From Janibacter limosus (GTDB lineage: Bacteria; Actinomycetota; Actinomycetes; Actinomycetales; Dermatophilaceae): a stretch of DNA of 64,000 nt. A model generated the notes under the pieces. That model was not told the DNA's origin, made no database searches, and saw only the letters and a list, made by a program, of their open reading frames with translations. Within the stretch, counting starts at the first letter, position 1, and each line of letters opens with the position of its first letter. The position numbers were made by a program, and so were the translations under genes. Where the stretch lies: positions 2,542,001 to 2,606,000 of the forward strand of contig NZ_CP036164.1 of the NCBI RefSeq assembly GCF_004295485.1. The letters are read 5' to 3'. Shown here one piece after another: positions 13,325 through 22,813 of this stretch.

Positions 13325-14065
13325 TCAGGCGCCGGTGACCTGGTCGGCGGCGACCGGGGTGGCCTCGTCGAGCAGGTTCTTCACGCGGGTGCTGTCGAGC
13401 TGGATGCCCGGGCCCATGGTCGTGCTCAGCACGGCCTTGGTGATGTAGCGACCCTTGGAGGCGGAGGGCTTGAGGCGGAGGATCTCCTCGAGCGCGCTCT
13501 GGTAGTTCTCGACCAGCTTGGTCTCGTCGAAGCTCACCTTGCCGATGATGAAGTGCAGGTTGGCGTGCTTGTCGTTGCGGAACTCGATCTTGCCGCCCTT
13601 GATGTCCGTGACGGCCTTGGCCGTGTCCATCGTGACCGTGCCGGTCTTGGGGTTGGGCATGAGACCACGGGGACCGAGGACCTTGCCGAGACGACCGACC
13701 TTGCCCATGAGGTCCGGGGTGGCGACGACGGCGTCGAAGTCCATCCACCCGCCCTGGATCTTCTCGAGCAGGTCGTCCGAGCCGACGAAGTCGGCGCCGG
13801 CCTCACGGGCGGCGTCGGCCTTGTCGCCGTTGGCGAAGACGAGGACGCGGGCGGTCTTGCCCGTGCCGTGGGGCAGGTTGACCGTGCCGCGGACCATCTG
13901 GTCGGCCTTGCGGGGGTCGATGCCGAGACGGAAGACGACCTCGACGGTCTCGTCGTAGGACTTCTTGGCGCCGTCCTTGGCGAGGCGGATGGCCTCGAGG
14001 GGGGCGTAGGCCAGGTCCTGGTCGATCTTCTCTGCCGCGGCGCGGTAGCTCTTGCTGCGCTTCAT
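13325..14065 (-). CDS. rplA: 50S ribosomal protein L1
   Basis: L1 forms the mobile stalk of the 50S subunit that helps deacylated tRNA leave the E site; it is also a translational repressor of the L11-L1 operon. The 246-residue product contains the L1 signature region [20 protein letters not shown] followed by [15 protein letters not shown]. It follows rplK after 71 bases on the same strand and is followed by a terminator, so rplK-rplA is the expected operon. Confidence 0.98.
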   Translation of the reverse strand: MKRSKSYRAAAEKIDQDLAYAPLEAIRLAKDGAKKSYDETVEVVFRLGIDPRKADQMVRGTVNLPHGTGKTARVLVFANGDKADAAREAGADFVGSDDLLEKIQGGWMDFDAVVATPDLMGKVGRLGKVLGPRGLMPNPKTGTVTMDTAKAVTDIKGGKIEFRNDKHANLHFIIGKVSFDETKLVENYQSALEEILRLKPSASKGRYITKAVLSTTMGPGIQLDSTRVKNLLDEATPVAADQVTGA

Positions 14066-14136
14066 GTGCTGCTCCTTGGTGGTGGTGGAGTCGTGGTGCG
14101 GACCAGCGCTGGCCCTCCCACGGGTGGTGCTTCGGG

Positions 14137-14574
14137 TCAGATCCCCGGGGTCTCGATGCCCATCTGACGAGCGGTGCCGGCGATGATCTTCATCGCGGCG
14201 TCGATGTCGTGGGCGTTGAGGTCAGGCATCTTGGTCTCGGCGATCTCGCGGACCTGGTCCTTGGTCAGCGAGGCGACCTTGACCTTGTGCGGCTCGCCCG
14301 ATGCCTTCTTGACTCCGGCGGCCTTCTTGATCAGCTCGGAGGCCGGCGGGGTCTTGGTGATGAAGGTGAACGAGCGGTCCTCGTAGACCGTGATCTCGAC
14401 CGGCACGACATTGCCGCGCATGTCCGCCGTGGCGTCGTTGTACGCCTTGACGAACTCCATGATGTTGACGCCGTGCTGGCCGAGGGCCGGGCCGACGGGC
14501 GGGGCCGGGGTGGCGGCGCCTGCCTGGATCTGGAGCTTGATGTAGCCGGAGACCTTCTTGCTCTTGGGGGGCAT
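14137..14574 (-). CDS. rplK: 50S ribosomal protein L11
   Basis: L11 binds the GTPase-associated region of 23S rRNA and is needed for stringent factor activation. The 145-residue product has the proline-rich N-terminal switch region ([20 protein letters not shown]) that thiopeptides contact, and the C-terminal rRNA-binding domain with [20 protein letters not shown]. It precedes rplA and follows nusG after 170 bases holding two hairpins. Confidence 0.98.
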   Translation of the reverse strand: MPPKSKKVSGYIKLQIQAGAATPAPPVGPALGQHGVNIMEFVKAYNDATADMRGNVVPVEITVYEDRSFTFITKTPPASELIKKAAGVKKASGEPHKVKVASLTKDQVREIAETKMPDLNAHDIDAAMKIIAGTARQMGIETPGI

Positions 14575-14631
14575 GCGGTGTTCCTACTTCCTGTTGGTGG
14601 GCCGACGCCGTGGGCGATGACCCGGTTGCAT

Positions 14632-14742
14632 CACGAAGGCGAAGCCTTCGTGGTTGGTGCTCTTAAGTTGTGACCAACCCGACCATGCGGGGAGTTCGGG
14701 GGGCTCGGGGCGCAGGTCGCGCAGCGACCGTGAGCCCCGAGG
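14632..14742 (-). other. Two hairpins between nusG and rplK
   Basis: Near the nusG stop, CTCGGGGC pairs with GCCCCGAG around an inner GGTCGC/GCGACC stem. Near rplK, CACGAAGGC pairs with GCCTTCGTG around GAA (14632-14652). Neither has a T-run. They may separate the secE-nusG and rplK-rplA transcripts or regulate read-through. Confidence 0.55.
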
Positions 14743-14744
14743 GA

Positions 14745-15635
14745 TCAGATCTTGGCGACCTGGTGGAAGCCGAGCTCGACCGGGGTCTCCCGGCCGAAGA
14801 TGGAGACGAGGACCTTCAGCTTCTGGCTCTCCGGGATGATCTCGGAGATCGAGGCGGGCATCGTCTCGAAGGGGCCGTCCATGACCGTGACCGACTCACC
14901 GATCTCGAAGTCGACGTCCATCGCACTGGACGAACCAGCCTGCGCGGGCGCGCCACCACCGGTGGCGGCAGCGGCGGGCTTCTCGAGGTCGGTCGGCTTG
15001 ATCATCGTGAAGACCTCGTCGAGGCTCAGCGGCACCGGGTCGTGGGCGTTGCCGACGAAGCCGGTAACACCGGGCGTGTGGCGCACGGCGCCCCAGGACT
15101 CGTCGGTCAGGTCCATGCGCACGAGGACGTAACCGGGCATGCGCGGCTGCTTGCGCACCTTCTTCTGGCCGGCCTTGATCTCGGTGACCTCGTCGATGGT
15201 GACAGCCACCTCGAAGATGTACTCCTCCATGTCGAGGTTGGCGACACGGGTCTCGAGGTTGTGCTTCACGCGGTTCTCGTAGCCCGCGTAGGTGTGGATG
15301 ACGTACCAGTCGCCGAACTTGCTCGCCAGGTCGTCCTTGAACGCCTTGACCGGGTCCTCGGAGTCCTCGGGCAGGACGTCGCCGTCCTCGTCCGTGTCGT
15401 CCGTGTCGTCAGTGTCGGCCTGCGCGTCAGCGTCGACCTCGGAGGCGTCCTCGGCAGCGGCCTGCTCGGCGGCCGCCTCCGCGAGTGCCTCGTCGGCGGC
15501 GCGGGCGTCGTCGGCCTCCTGGGCAGAAGGGAGGTCAGCCGGCGGCTGCGCGGCGTGCTCGGCCTGCTCGGCGGCGACGACGCTCGAGGTGCCCTCATTT
15601 TCCTGGGGCTCGGGGGTCTGGGCCTGCTCGGACAT
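14745..15635 (-). CDS. nusG: Transcription termination/antitermination protein NusG
   Basis: NusG binds RNA polymerase through its N-terminal domain and Rho or S10 through its C-terminal KOW domain. The 296-residue product starts at ATG 15635 ([15 protein letters not shown], with AGGAA upstream). Residues 1 to about 110 are a strongly acidic Ala/Glu/Asp-rich extension typical of actinobacteria. The NGN domain follows ([18 protein letters not shown], then [12 protein letters not shown]), then an Ala/Gly/Pro linker and the KOW domain ([19 protein letters not shown]). It lies 70 bases after secE. Confidence 0.97.
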   Translation of the reverse strand: MSEQAQTPEPQENEGTSSVVAAEQAEHAAQPPADLPSAQEADDARAADEALAEAAAEQAAAEDASEVDADAQADTDDTDDTDEDGDVLPEDSEDPVKAFKDDLASKFGDWYVIHTYAGYENRVKHNLETRVANLDMEEYIFEVAVTIDEVTEIKAGQKKVRKQPRMPGYVLVRMDLTDESWGAVRHTPGVTGFVGNAHDPVPLSLDEVFTMIKPTDLEKPAAAATGGGAPAQAGSSSAMDVDFEIGESVTVMDGPFETMPASISEIIPESQKLKVLVSIFGRETPVELGFHQVAKI

Positions 15636-15705
15636 GACCTGGTTCCTCACTTCGACTACTACGGCGGCGCAGGTGCGCGCCCGGACTGCGGTTGGTACGG
15701 CGGCG

Positions 15706-15978
15706 TCAGCCGCCGAACACCCAGAGCACGCCACGGGTGAAGACGGCGTCCAGGCCGGCGACGATGAGCATCATCACGGCCACGAAGACGATGACGACGA
15801 GCGTGTAGTTGATCAGCTCGGACCGCGTCGGTCGGACGACCTTGCGGAGCTCGTCGAGCACCTGGGCCAGGAAGAGGCCGATCGACCCGAAGAAGCGAGA
15901 GATCGGGTTGCCGCTCTTCGGTCCGCGCCGCGCGTTGGTCGGCTGCGCTCCGAGCTGGCTCACGTCGTCTCTTCTCAT
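15706..15978 (-). CDS. secE: Preprotein translocase subunit SecE
   Basis: Single-span subunit of the SecYEG channel, 90 residues. The polar N-terminal half ends in the amphipathic helix [20 protein letters not shown], followed by one membrane segment ([20 protein letters not shown]). The start at ATG 15978 has AGGTG 7 bases upstream. It lies between tRNA-Trp and nusG, the usual actinobacterial order. Confidence 0.96.
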   Translation of the reverse strand: MRRDDVSQLGAQPTNARRGPKSGNPISRFFGSIGLFLAQVLDELRKVVRPTRSELINYTLVVIVFVAVMMLIVAGLDAVFTRGVLWVFGG

Positions 15979-16016
15979 CCGGGATCACCTGGCTGCGCAA
16001 CGGGTGTCGTGCAACG

Positions 16017-16089
16017 CAGGGCAGGAGGGACTCGAACCCCCAACCGCCGGTTTTGGAGACCGGTGCTCTACCAATTGAGCCACTGCCCT
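16017..16089 (-). tRNA. tRNA-Trp (CCA)
   Basis: A complete 73-base cloverleaf with 7-bp acceptor AGGGCAG/CTGCCCT, anticodon loop CTCCAAA with anticodon CCA, T-loop TTCGAGT and discriminator G. The 3-prime CCA is not encoded. It stands directly upstream of secE, as in other actinobacteria. Confidence 0.97.
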
Positions 16090-16245
16090 TCGGGAAGCCC
16101 TGTTGGGGCGGCTTCCCGGGTCGTCTTCCCCCTTCGTCTCCCACATGCGGGCATGACGGAGAGTCTGGTCGAAGTCAACCGAGGAGCCACTCTACGTCAC
16201 GAAGGGCGCACACCGCGAACCAGCCGAAGGTGGAAGACTGTGCCC

Positions 16246-17550
16246 GTGACTTCGACGAACGCCGCTCGCCCCCTGTCCGACCTCAGCGCCGAGGAGCTCG
16301 ACGCCCTCGCGTCCACCCAACGAGAGGCCCACGCGGCCCAGGCCGCCAAGGGCACCAAGCTCGACGTCACGCGGGGCAAGCCCAGCGCTGCCCAGCTCGA
16401 CCTCGCCGACGCGATGCTCTCCCTCCCCTCCGCGACCAAGGACCGGGCCGGCACCGACGTGCGCAACTACGGCGGCCTGTCCGGCCTGACCGAGCTGCGC
16501 GAGATCTTCGCCGAGCTGCTCTGGGTCGAGCCCGAGCAGATCGTCGCGGGCGGCAACTCCTCGCTGACGATGATGCGTGACGTCCTCGTCGACCTGCTCC
16601 TCTTCGGCGCGATCGACTCCCCCCGCCCGTGGGCGAAGGAGGACAAGGTCACCTTCATCTGCCCGGTACCCGGCTACGACCGCCACTTCGGGCTCCTCGA
16701 GGACCTCGGCATCGAGATGGTCACCGTCCCCATGACCGACGAGGGCCCCGATGCCGACGAGGTCGCCCGTCTCGCCGCGTCGGACCCGTCGATCAAGGGC
16801 ATGTGGATCGTCCCGACCTACGCCAACCCGACCGGCTCCGTCGTCACCCAGGAGATCGCCAGCCGGCTGGCCGCGATGGAGACCGCGGCCCCCGACTTCA
16901 AGATCTTCTGGGACAACGCCTACGCGGTCCACCACCTCACCGAGGACGAGGCCAAGAGCGCGGACGTCATCAGCCTCGCCTCCGGTGCCGGGCACCCGCA
17001 CCGCGCGATCATGTTCGCCTCCACCTCCAAGATCACCTGGGCCGGCGCGGGCGTCGCCTTCCTGGCCTCCTCCGTCGAGCAGGTCGCCTGGTACCTGCAG
17101 CACCTCGGCAAGGGCTCGATCGGCCCGGACAAGGTCAACCAGCTGCGCCACGTGGAGTTCTTCGGCGATGCCGAGGGTGTGCGCGCCCACATGCGCCGGC
17201 ACGCCGAGATCATCGCCCCCAAGTTCGCCGAGGTGGACCGGGTGCTCACCGAGCAGCTGGGCGGCCTCGGCATTGCGACGTGGAACCGACCGACCGGGGG
17301 CTACTTCGTCAACCTCGACGTCCTGCCGGGCACCGCCTCGCGCGTCGTCGCGCTGGCCAAGGAGGCCGGACTCTCCCTGACGCCGGCCGGCGCCTCCTTC
17401 CCGCACGGCGACGACCCGCAGGACACCAACATCCGACTGGCGCCGACCATGCCGCCGATGTCCGAGCTCACCGAGGCCATGGAGACGGTCGCCACGTGCG
17501 TCCTGATCGCCGCGGCCGAGAAGCTGGGCGGAACCCCCACCAAGGAGTGA
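16246..17550 (+). CDS. Aspartate aminotransferase, subgroup Ic (AspT-like)
   Basis: A PLP-dependent aminotransferase of 434 residues predicted to interconvert aspartate and oxaloacetate. It matches from memory the corynebacterial AspT type: KLDVTRGKPSAAQLDLADAM near the N-terminus, VRNYGGLSGLTELREI, FICPVPGYDRHFG, then FWDNAYAVHHL (Asp and Tyr of the PLP pocket) and the PLP-lysine context FASTSKITWAGAGVAFL. I chose GTG 16246, with GGAAG 9 bases upstream; a GTG two codons earlier is possible. The next gene starts two bases after its stop. Confidence 0.87.
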   Translation: MTSTNAARPLSDLSAEELDALASTQREAHAAQAAKGTKLDVTRGKPSAAQLDLADAMLSLPSATKDRAGTDVRNYGGLSGLTELREIFAELLWVEPEQIVAGGNSSLTMMRDVLVDLLLFGAIDSPRPWAKEDKVTFICPVPGYDRHFGLLEDLGIEMVTVPMTDEGPDADEVARLAASDPSIKGMWIVPTYANPTGSVVTQEIASRLAAMETAAPDFKIFWDNAYAVHHLTEDEAKSADVISLASGAGHPHRAIMFASTSKITWAGAGVAFLASSVEQVAWYLQHLGKGSIGPDKVNQLRHVEFFGDAEGVRAHMRRHAEIIAPKFAEVDRVLTEQLGGLGIATWNRPTGGYFVNLDVLPGTASRVVALAKEAGLSLTPAGASFPHGDDPQDTNIRLAPTMPPMSELTEAMETVATCVLIAAAEKLGGTPTKE

Positions 17551-17552
17551 CC

Positions 17553-18074
17553 ATGTCCGAGCCGGAGAACCTCGACACCGACCTGACCAGCTACAGCCTC
17601 GACGACGAGGACCAGCTGCAGCCCGAAGACAGCCTCATGGGCGACGGCACGGGCGGCGAGGACGCGCTCGACGCGGGGTACTCGCCGCCGGACTCCGCCC
17701 GTGGCTCCTACGCGCACGGCGTGACCGCGCAGGAGCAGCGGGTCAACGAGACGATCGACGAGCGCCTCAAGCAGGAGCAGCCGGACCTCGCGGCCGCCGA
17801 CGAGGACCCGGGCCGCCGTGGCTCCGACCGGGTCGGCGGCGACGACCCCGACTCCATCGCTGCCGAGGACGACTGGATCGGCGACAGCGAGGTCGGCGAC
17901 GCCCGGGCGGGCCGGCTCGTGAGCCCCGACGAGGGCAGTCACGAGGACCGCGACGACCAGGCCTGGGGCCGTGACGTCGGCGTCGACGGTGGCGCCGCGT
18001 CTGCCGAGGAGGCCGCCGTTCACGTCATCAGCAACGACGGCAACGGCGGCGCCGATGTCGAGGACGACGCCTGA
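17553..18074 (+). CDS. Acidic DUF5709-type protein
   Basis: A 173-residue, strongly acidic and probably largely disordered protein with no signal or membrane segment. The patterns TSYSLDDEDQLQPEDSL near the N-terminus and DDWIGDSEVGDARAGRLV near residue 110 are those of the actinobacterial DUF5709 family; function is unknown. AAGGAG overlaps the end of the aminotransferase gene and serves this ATG. Its TGA overlaps the presumed CTG start of the deaminase gene, so the three genes look like one transcript. Confidence 0.8.
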   Translation: MSEPENLDTDLTSYSLDDEDQLQPEDSLMGDGTGGEDALDAGYSPPDSARGSYAHGVTAQEQRVNETIDERLKQEQPDLAAADEDPGRRGSDRVGGDDPDSIAAEDDWIGDSEVGDARAGRLVSPDEGSHEDRDDQAWGRDVGVDGGAASAEEAAVHVISNDGNGGADVEDDA

Positions 18075-19120
18075 GCACCTCGGGCCGTGACCTGAGGGCG
18101 CTGCCCAAGGCCCACCTGCACCTGCACTTCACCGGCTCGATGCGGGTCGAGACCGTGCGGGACATGGCGCTCGGCCACGGGATGCGCCTGCCGGACTCCC
18201 TTCGCGGCAGCTACCCCCCACGGCTGTCGGCCGCCGACGAGCGCGGCTGGTTCCGCTTCCAGCGCCTCTACGACGCGGCTCGGCACTGCGTGCGCGGCGA
18301 GGCGGACATGCGGCGCATCGTGCGCGAGGCAGCGCTCGACGACGGCGCCGAGGGGTCACGGTGGCTGGAGATCCAGGTCGACCCGACGTCGTACGCCCCC
18401 TTCGTCGGAGGGATCACCCCCGCGATGGAGATCGTGCTGGACGAGGCGCGCTCGGTGAACGCGACGGCCGACGAGACCGGCTCCGCGCGGGTCGGGGTCC
18501 TCATGGCCGCCAGCCGCATCCGCCACCCGCTCGAGGCCCGAACGCTCGCCCGGCTCGCCGCGCGGTACGCGGGCCGCGGCCCGGAGGGCGTCGTGGGCTT
18601 CGGGCTGTCCAACGACGAGCGAAGGGGGGACACCCCGGACTTCGCGCCGGCCTTCCGCATCGCCGAGCGGGCGGGACTCGCGCTCGTCCCCCACTCCGGT
18701 GAGCTCCTCGGCCCCGACTCGGTCGCCGAGACCCTCGAGGCACTGCGGCCCGACCGGCTCGGCCACGGTGTCCGCAGCGTCGAGGACCCGCGCGTCCTGG
18801 GCGCGATCGTCGAGGCCGGCGTGGCCCTCGAGGTATGCCCTGGGTCCAATGTCTCCCTCGGCGTCTACCGCGAGGACCCCGACGTCCCCCTGCGCACCCT
18901 CGTCGAGGCGGGCGCGACCATCGCCCTCGGCGCGGACGACCCGCTTCTCTTCGCCTCGCGGCTGCTCGACCAGTACGAGACGGCGCGCACGGTCCACGGG
19001 CTCGACGACGCCGAGATCGCCGAGCTCGCCCGCGGCTCCTTCCGGGCCAGCCGGGCGCCACGAGAGGTGGTCGACACGGCTCTCGCGGACATCGACGCCT
19101 GGCTCTCGGCACCTGCCTGA
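18071..19120 (+). CDS. Adenosine deaminase family protein
   Basis: A 349-residue amidohydrolase of the adenosine deaminase family; deamination of adenosine or a related 6-aminopurine nucleoside is likely. Zinc ligands are visible in KAHLHLHFTGSMR near the N-terminus, in PHSGE (about residue 210) and in the GADDP motif (about residue 290). The first standard start codon (18140) would cut away the essential HLHLH motif, and no ATG, GTG or TTG lies in frame between it and the preceding gene. The best start is CTG 18071, which overlaps the upstream TGA as CTGA and yields MSTSGRDLRALPKAH. The start codon is thus unusual; the family call is firm. Confidence 0.85.
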   Translation: MSTSGRDLRALPKAHLHLHFTGSMRVETVRDMALGHGMRLPDSLRGSYPPRLSAADERGWFRFQRLYDAARHCVRGEADMRRIVREAALDDGAEGSRWLEIQVDPTSYAPFVGGITPAMEIVLDEARSVNATADETGSARVGVLMAASRIRHPLEARTLARLAARYAGRGPEGVVGFGLSNDERRGDTPDFAPAFRIAERAGLALVPHSGELLGPDSVAETLEALRPDRLGHGVRSVEDPRVLGAIVEAGVALEVCPGSNVSLGVYREDPDVPLRTLVEAGATIALGADDPLLFASRLLDQYETARTVHGLDDAEIAELARGSFRASRAPREVVDTALADIDAWLSAPA

Positions 19121-19264
19121 CCGCCCCGTCCGGCACATCAGCGGCAAGACCGCAGATCGTCGGGCGTTCACCCTGCACGTCGGCGATCCTTCTGCCAGCA
19201 TCGGGCCAACGCGCGCGGATCACCTGCCGCCGCGTCACCCTCACCCAGGCACAAAGGAGTGCAC

Positions 19265-20758
19265 ATGACCACCCGCATGGGCCCACGCACGGTCCGTCTC
19301 GCAGCCACCGCCGCGATCCTCGGGCTCGGCGTGATCGGCGCCCAGTCCGCCACCGGCGCCACCCAGGACGAGCCGACCTCGACGCCCGTCCCCATCTCGA
19401 CCCCGGACGGCCAGGTGTCGAGCTATGTCATCAACACCAAGACCGCCAACCCCGGTCAGGTCCGCAAGGCCGAGCAGGCGGTGACCGCCACCGGCGGCGT
19501 CGTGGTGCAGTCCTGGCCGCAGATCGGCGTCGTCGTCGCCCACTCGACGATGGCCGACTTCCGCACCGCCGTGGCCGCCAAGGCCAACAACGCCATCGAG
19601 TCCGTCGGACCGACCCGCTCCGTCGCGGTCAGCGAGGGCACCCCCGACGGCGTGCAGGCCCCGTGGGGCCCGGGCAAGGGCCAGCTGCGGCCGGCCACCA
19701 AGAAGCGCGACATCTCCGAGGGCACGGCCGCCACCACGACCGACCCGCGCGAGGGCGACCAGTGGGACATGCAGATGATCAACGTGCCGCAGGCGCACAC
19801 GATCACGACCGGCTCCCCCGACGTCACCGTCGGCGTCCTCGACTCCGGCATCGACCCCGACCACCCGGACCTGGTCAACCAGATCGACCGGGCCAAGTCG
19901 GTCGGCTGCACCGACGCCGGTCGACCGGTCACCGGCCAGGACGCGTGGGCCCCGACGACGAGTGACCACGGCACCCACGTCGCTGGCACGATCGGGGCCG
20001 AGCGCAACGGCGTCGGCATCGTCGGGATCGCACCCGGGGCCAAGATGGCCTCGGTCAAGGTGGTCAACGACGACGGGTTCATCTACCCCGAGTACGCGGT
20101 CTGCGGATTCATGGAGGCCGGCCTCAAGGGCATGGACGTCACCAACAACAGCTACTACGTCGACCCCTTCGAGTTCTGGTGCGGTGACCAGCCGGAGCAG
20201 GCTCCCGCCCTGGAGGCCGTGCGTCGCGCCGTCGAGTGGTCGACTGCCCAGGGCACCGTCCACGCGGCGGCCGCGGGCAACAGTGCCTACGACCTGTCGG
20301 ACAAGACGACCAACGCCTCGAGCCCCAACGACGCGGAGGTGCCCACCGACCGGGTCATCAACAGCTCGTGCAAGGACATCCCGACCGAGCTGGACGGCGT
20401 CGTGACCGTCTCGTCGATCGACCGTGCGGGCAAGCTGTCGTCCTTCTCCAACCGCGGCCTCGGCTCGATCGACGTGGCGGCACCCGGCAGCTCGATCCTG
20501 TCGACCATCGTCCGCGACAACGGCTACGGGACCAAGAGCGGCACCTCGATGGCGTCGCCGCACGTCGCCGGTGTGCTGGCACTGATGAAGTCCGCCCACC
20601 CGACGTGGAGCCCGGACAGGATGATCAGCGAGCTGCGCGCGCAGGCCACGGACACCCCGTGCTCGACGACCACCCGCGGCGCCGAGTGCGTCGGCACCCC
20701 GCAGGAGAACTCCTACTACGGGGACGGCATCGTCGACGCCTACGCGGCGGTCCGCTGA
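19265..20758 (+). CDS. Secreted S8 family serine peptidase (subtilase)
   Basis: A 497-residue predicted extracellular protease. A signal peptide (VRLAATAAILGLGVIGAQSA, cleaved near residue 33) is followed by a propeptide of about 130 residues. The catalytic triad is complete: Asp193 in VGVLDSGID, His235 in DHGTHVAG and Ser428 in GTSMASPH, with oxyanion Asn339 in AAAGNS. There is no C-terminal extra domain or anchor, so it is probably released. ATG 19265 follows AAAGGAG by 5 bases. It stands alone, with a bidirectional terminator shared with murB. Confidence 0.93.
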   Translation: MTTRMGPRTVRLAATAAILGLGVIGAQSATGATQDEPTSTPVPISTPDGQVSSYVINTKTANPGQVRKAEQAVTATGGVVVQSWPQIGVVVAHSTMADFRTAVAAKANNAIESVGPTRSVAVSEGTPDGVQAPWGPGKGQLRPATKKRDISEGTAATTTDPREGDQWDMQMINVPQAHTITTGSPDVTVGVLDSGIDPDHPDLVNQIDRAKSVGCTDAGRPVTGQDAWAPTTSDHGTHVAGTIGAERNGVGIVGIAPGAKMASVKVVNDDGFIYPEYAVCGFMEAGLKGMDVTNNSYYVDPFEFWCGDQPEQAPALEAVRRAVEWSTAQGTVHAAAAGNSAYDLSDKTTNASSPNDAEVPTDRVINSSCKDIPTELDGVVTVSSIDRAGKLSSFSNRGLGSIDVAAPGSSILSTIVRDNGYGTKSGTSMASPHVAGVLALMKSAHPTWSPDRMISELRAQATDTPCSTTTRGAECVGTPQENSYYGDGIVDAYAAVR

Positions 20759-20773
20759 CCGACTGCACCACGC

Positions 20774-20816
20774 ACGACGAGGGCCCACGATCATGCCGAT
20801 CGTGGGCCCTCGTCGT
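20774..20816. terminator. Bidirectional terminator between the subtilase gene and murB
   Basis: Perfect 19-bp inverted repeat (arm ACGACGAGGGCCCACGATC) with loop ATGCC between two converging genes. Confidence 0.88.
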
Positions 20817-20831
20817 CGTGTCGCCCGACCG

Positions 20832-21905
20832 CTAGAGCTCGTGACCGACGAAGACGGGCTCGTTGACGAGCGCGACGCCAAAGGCCTCACGCACCCCGTC
20901 GCGCACCTCGCGGGCGAGCGCGGCGACGTCGGCGGCCGTGGCGCTGCCACGGTTGGTCACCGCGAGCGTGTGCTTGGTCGACAACGCAGCCGGCCCGGGC
21001 ATCCGGTGCCCCTTGCCGAAGCCCGCTTTGTCGATGAGCCAGGCGGCACTCGTCTTGGACCTGCCATCGCCCGCGGGGAAGATCGGCGGGACCGGCCCGT
21101 CGGGCCCCAGCCGCTGGGCGGCGCGCTCCACGAGGGCATCCATCTGTGTGGTCGGGAGGATCGGGTTGGTGAAGAAGGAGCCACAGCTCCACGTGTCGTG
21201 GTCGCCCTCGTCGAGGACCATGCCGCGGTTGCCGCGCTGGACGAGCACGGCCTCACGGGCCGCGGCGAGAGGGACCCGCTCCCCCTGCTCGACGCCCAGC
21301 TGGCGGGCCAGGTCCGCGTAGGCCACGGGCGCGGAGAGCCCACCACGCCCCAACTCGAAGGTCACCTCGAGGACGACGTGGCGCCCTGACTGCTTGAAGA
21401 GCGAGTGCCGATAGGTGAACTCGCACTGCGCGTTGTCGAAGGTGACCTGCCGGTGCTCCTGACGGTCCCAGGCGAGCACCCGGGTGATGGTCTGCGCGAC
21501 CTCCTGCCCGTAGGCGCCGACATTTTGCACCGGGGTCGCCCCGGTGAGCCCGGGGATCCCGGACAGGGCCTCGATGCCCGACCACCCGCTGGCGACGGCG
21601 CGCGCGACGACCTCGTCCCACACCTCGCCGGCCGCGACCGTGACGACGACGCGCTCGTCGTCCTGGGACTCGACGCGCACCCCCTTCGTCGCGATCCGCA
21701 CGACGGTCCCGCGGAAGCCCTCGTCCGCGATGACGAGGTTGGAGCCGCCCGACAGGACGAGAAGGGGGGTCCCCGCCGAGTCCGCGGCACGCACGGCGTC
21801 CACGACCTCGTCGGCGGTCACGGCGGTCACGAGGGTGTCGGCAGGACCGCCGACGCGCATGGTGGTGAGCGGTGCCAGCGGGGCACCGTGGGAGACCGCC
21901 GCCAT
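20832..21905 (-). CDS. murB: UDP-N-acetylmuramate dehydrogenase
   Basis: FAD-dependent enzyme that reduces UDP-GlcNAc-enolpyruvate to UDP-MurNAc in peptidoglycan synthesis; cytoplasmic, 357 residues. Visible are TTMRVGGPAD at the N-terminus, the FAD-binding VLSGGSNLVIAD and GLTGATPVQNVGAYGQE, YRHSLFK as in type I MurB, the catalytic serine in SCGSFFTNP, and the C-terminal glutamate in NEPVFVG. I take ATG 21905, which overlaps the hadB-like stop as TGATG, rather than the TTG one codon earlier. It is the last gene of a hadA-hadB-murB transcript. Confidence 0.95.
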   Translation of the reverse strand: MAAVSHGAPLAPLTTMRVGGPADTLVTAVTADEVVDAVRAADSAGTPLLVLSGGSNLVIADEGFRGTVVRIATKGVRVESQDDERVVVTVAAGEVWDEVVARAVASGWSGIEALSGIPGLTGATPVQNVGAYGQEVAQTITRVLAWDRQEHRQVTFDNAQCEFTYRHSLFKQSGRHVVLEVTFELGRGGLSAPVAYADLARQLGVEQGERVPLAAAREAVLVQRGNRGMVLDEGDHDTWSCGSFFTNPILPTTQMDALVERAAQRLGPDGPVPPIFPAGDGRSKTSAAWLIDKAGFGKGHRMPGPAALSTKHTLAVTNRGSATAADVAALAREVRDGVREAFGVALVNEPVFVGHEL

Positions 21906-22339
21906 CAATCGAGCTGGACGACGGCGCGGCAGCGCCCGAGGACCTTGTCGCCACCGCAGGTCACGGTCAGCTCGACGGTCGCCTGCTTGCTCTCGGGGTC
22001 GATCGTGGTGACCTTGCCCGCGACATCGAGCACCGCGCCCCCGTCGTGCGGGACGACGACCGGCTTGGTGAAGCGGGTGCCGTAGTCGATCACCCGGCCG
22101 GCGTCGCCGACCCAGTCGGTGACGACCTGGACCGCGGCGCCCATGGTCAGCATGCCGTGGGCGATGACATCGGGCAGCCCGACGGCCTGCGCGGTGCGCT
22201 CGTCCCAGTGGATGACGTTGCGGTCGCCGGAGGCGCCCGCGTAGTGCACGAGGTGGGCCCGGGTGACGGGGATGGAGCGCTCGGGGAGGGTCTCCCCTTC
22301 GCTCACCTGTGAAAACTGACGCACGGTCTGCTCGCTCAT
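21905..22339 (-). CDS. hadB: MaoC-like dehydratase, HadB type
   Basis: A 144-residue hot-dog-fold protein resembling HadB, the catalytic subunit of the (3R)-hydroxyacyl-ACP dehydratase known from mycobacteria. The hydratase motif is intact: YAGASGDRNVIHWDE has the Asp and His of the D-x4-H signature, followed by GLPDVIAHGMLTMG. Start choice is uncertain: ATG 22339 has AGGAGG 9 bases upstream; GTG 22345 overlaps the upstream stop as GTGA. It works with the HadA-like protein encoded just upstream. No hadC follows; murB does. Confidence 0.85.
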   Translation of the reverse strand: MSEQTVRQFSQVSEGETLPERSIPVTRAHLVHYAGASGDRNVIHWDERTAQAVGLPDVIAHGMLTMGAAVQVVTDWVGDAGRVIDYGTRFTKPVVVPHDGGAVLDVAGKVTTIDPESKQATVELTVTCGGDKVLGRCRAVVQLD

Positions 22340-22341
22340 GC

Positions 22342-22788
22342 TCACTCCCCTCCTCGCACGACGATCGTCGACAGACTCGTCGCGACCGGCTGGTCCTGGG
22401 CGTCGATGATCTCGCTGCGCATGGTCACCATCTGGTGGCCGCCGGCCGCACGGATCGCATCGATGTGCAGCACGCCACGCAGCTCGTCGCCGGCCACGAT
22501 CGGGCGGTGGTGGACGAAGCGCTGCTCGCCGTGGACGACGCGCGTGTAGTCGACACCGGCCTGCGGGTCCGCGACGAACTGGGCGTCGGTGCGCTGGCCG
22601 GGGATCACCGCAAAGGTGGGCGGGGCCACCAGGTCGGCGTAGCCGGCCGCACGGGCGGCCTCGACGTCGTGGTGGATCGGGTCGGTGGCACCCACCGCGG
22701 CGGCGAAGTCGCGGATGTGCTCACGCCCGACGTCGAAGGGAGGGGTGGGGTCGTAGCTGCGCCCCTGGAAGTCCTCGTTCACGGCCAT
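22342..22788 (-). CDS. hadA: MaoC-like dehydratase, HadA type (UPF0336)
   Basis: A 148-residue hot-dog protein that probably pairs with the HadB-type subunit to dehydrate 3-hydroxyacyl thioesters. It starts MAVNEDFQGRSYDP and has the HadA-like REHIRDFAAAVGATDP, VAPPTF and the conserved VVHGEQRFVHHRPIVAGD. The gene stop nearly abuts the next start, so the pair is translationally linked. It lies downstream of rpmG across an 18-bp hairpin, the same rpmG-hadA-hadB order as in mycobacteria. This organism need not make mycolic acids; a general fatty acid role is possible. Confidence 0.83.
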   Translation of the reverse strand: MAVNEDFQGRSYDPTPPFDVGREHIRDFAAAVGATDPIHHDVEAARAAGYADLVAPPTFAVIPGQRTDAQFVADPQAGVDYTRVVHGEQRFVHHRPIVAGDELRGVLHIDAIRAAGGHQMVTMRSEIIDAQDQPVATSLSTIVVRGGE

Positions 22789-22813
22789 GGGGCCAGTGTA
22801 GGCAGGCGCGACG

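Noticed and set aside
16091..16118. Terminator upstream of tRNA-Trp
   Set aside because: There is a 9-bp inverted repeat (CGGGAAGCC/GGCTTCCCG), but it lies upstream of the tRNA on its strand and upstream of the aminotransferase on the other, so it ends no gene I can name.
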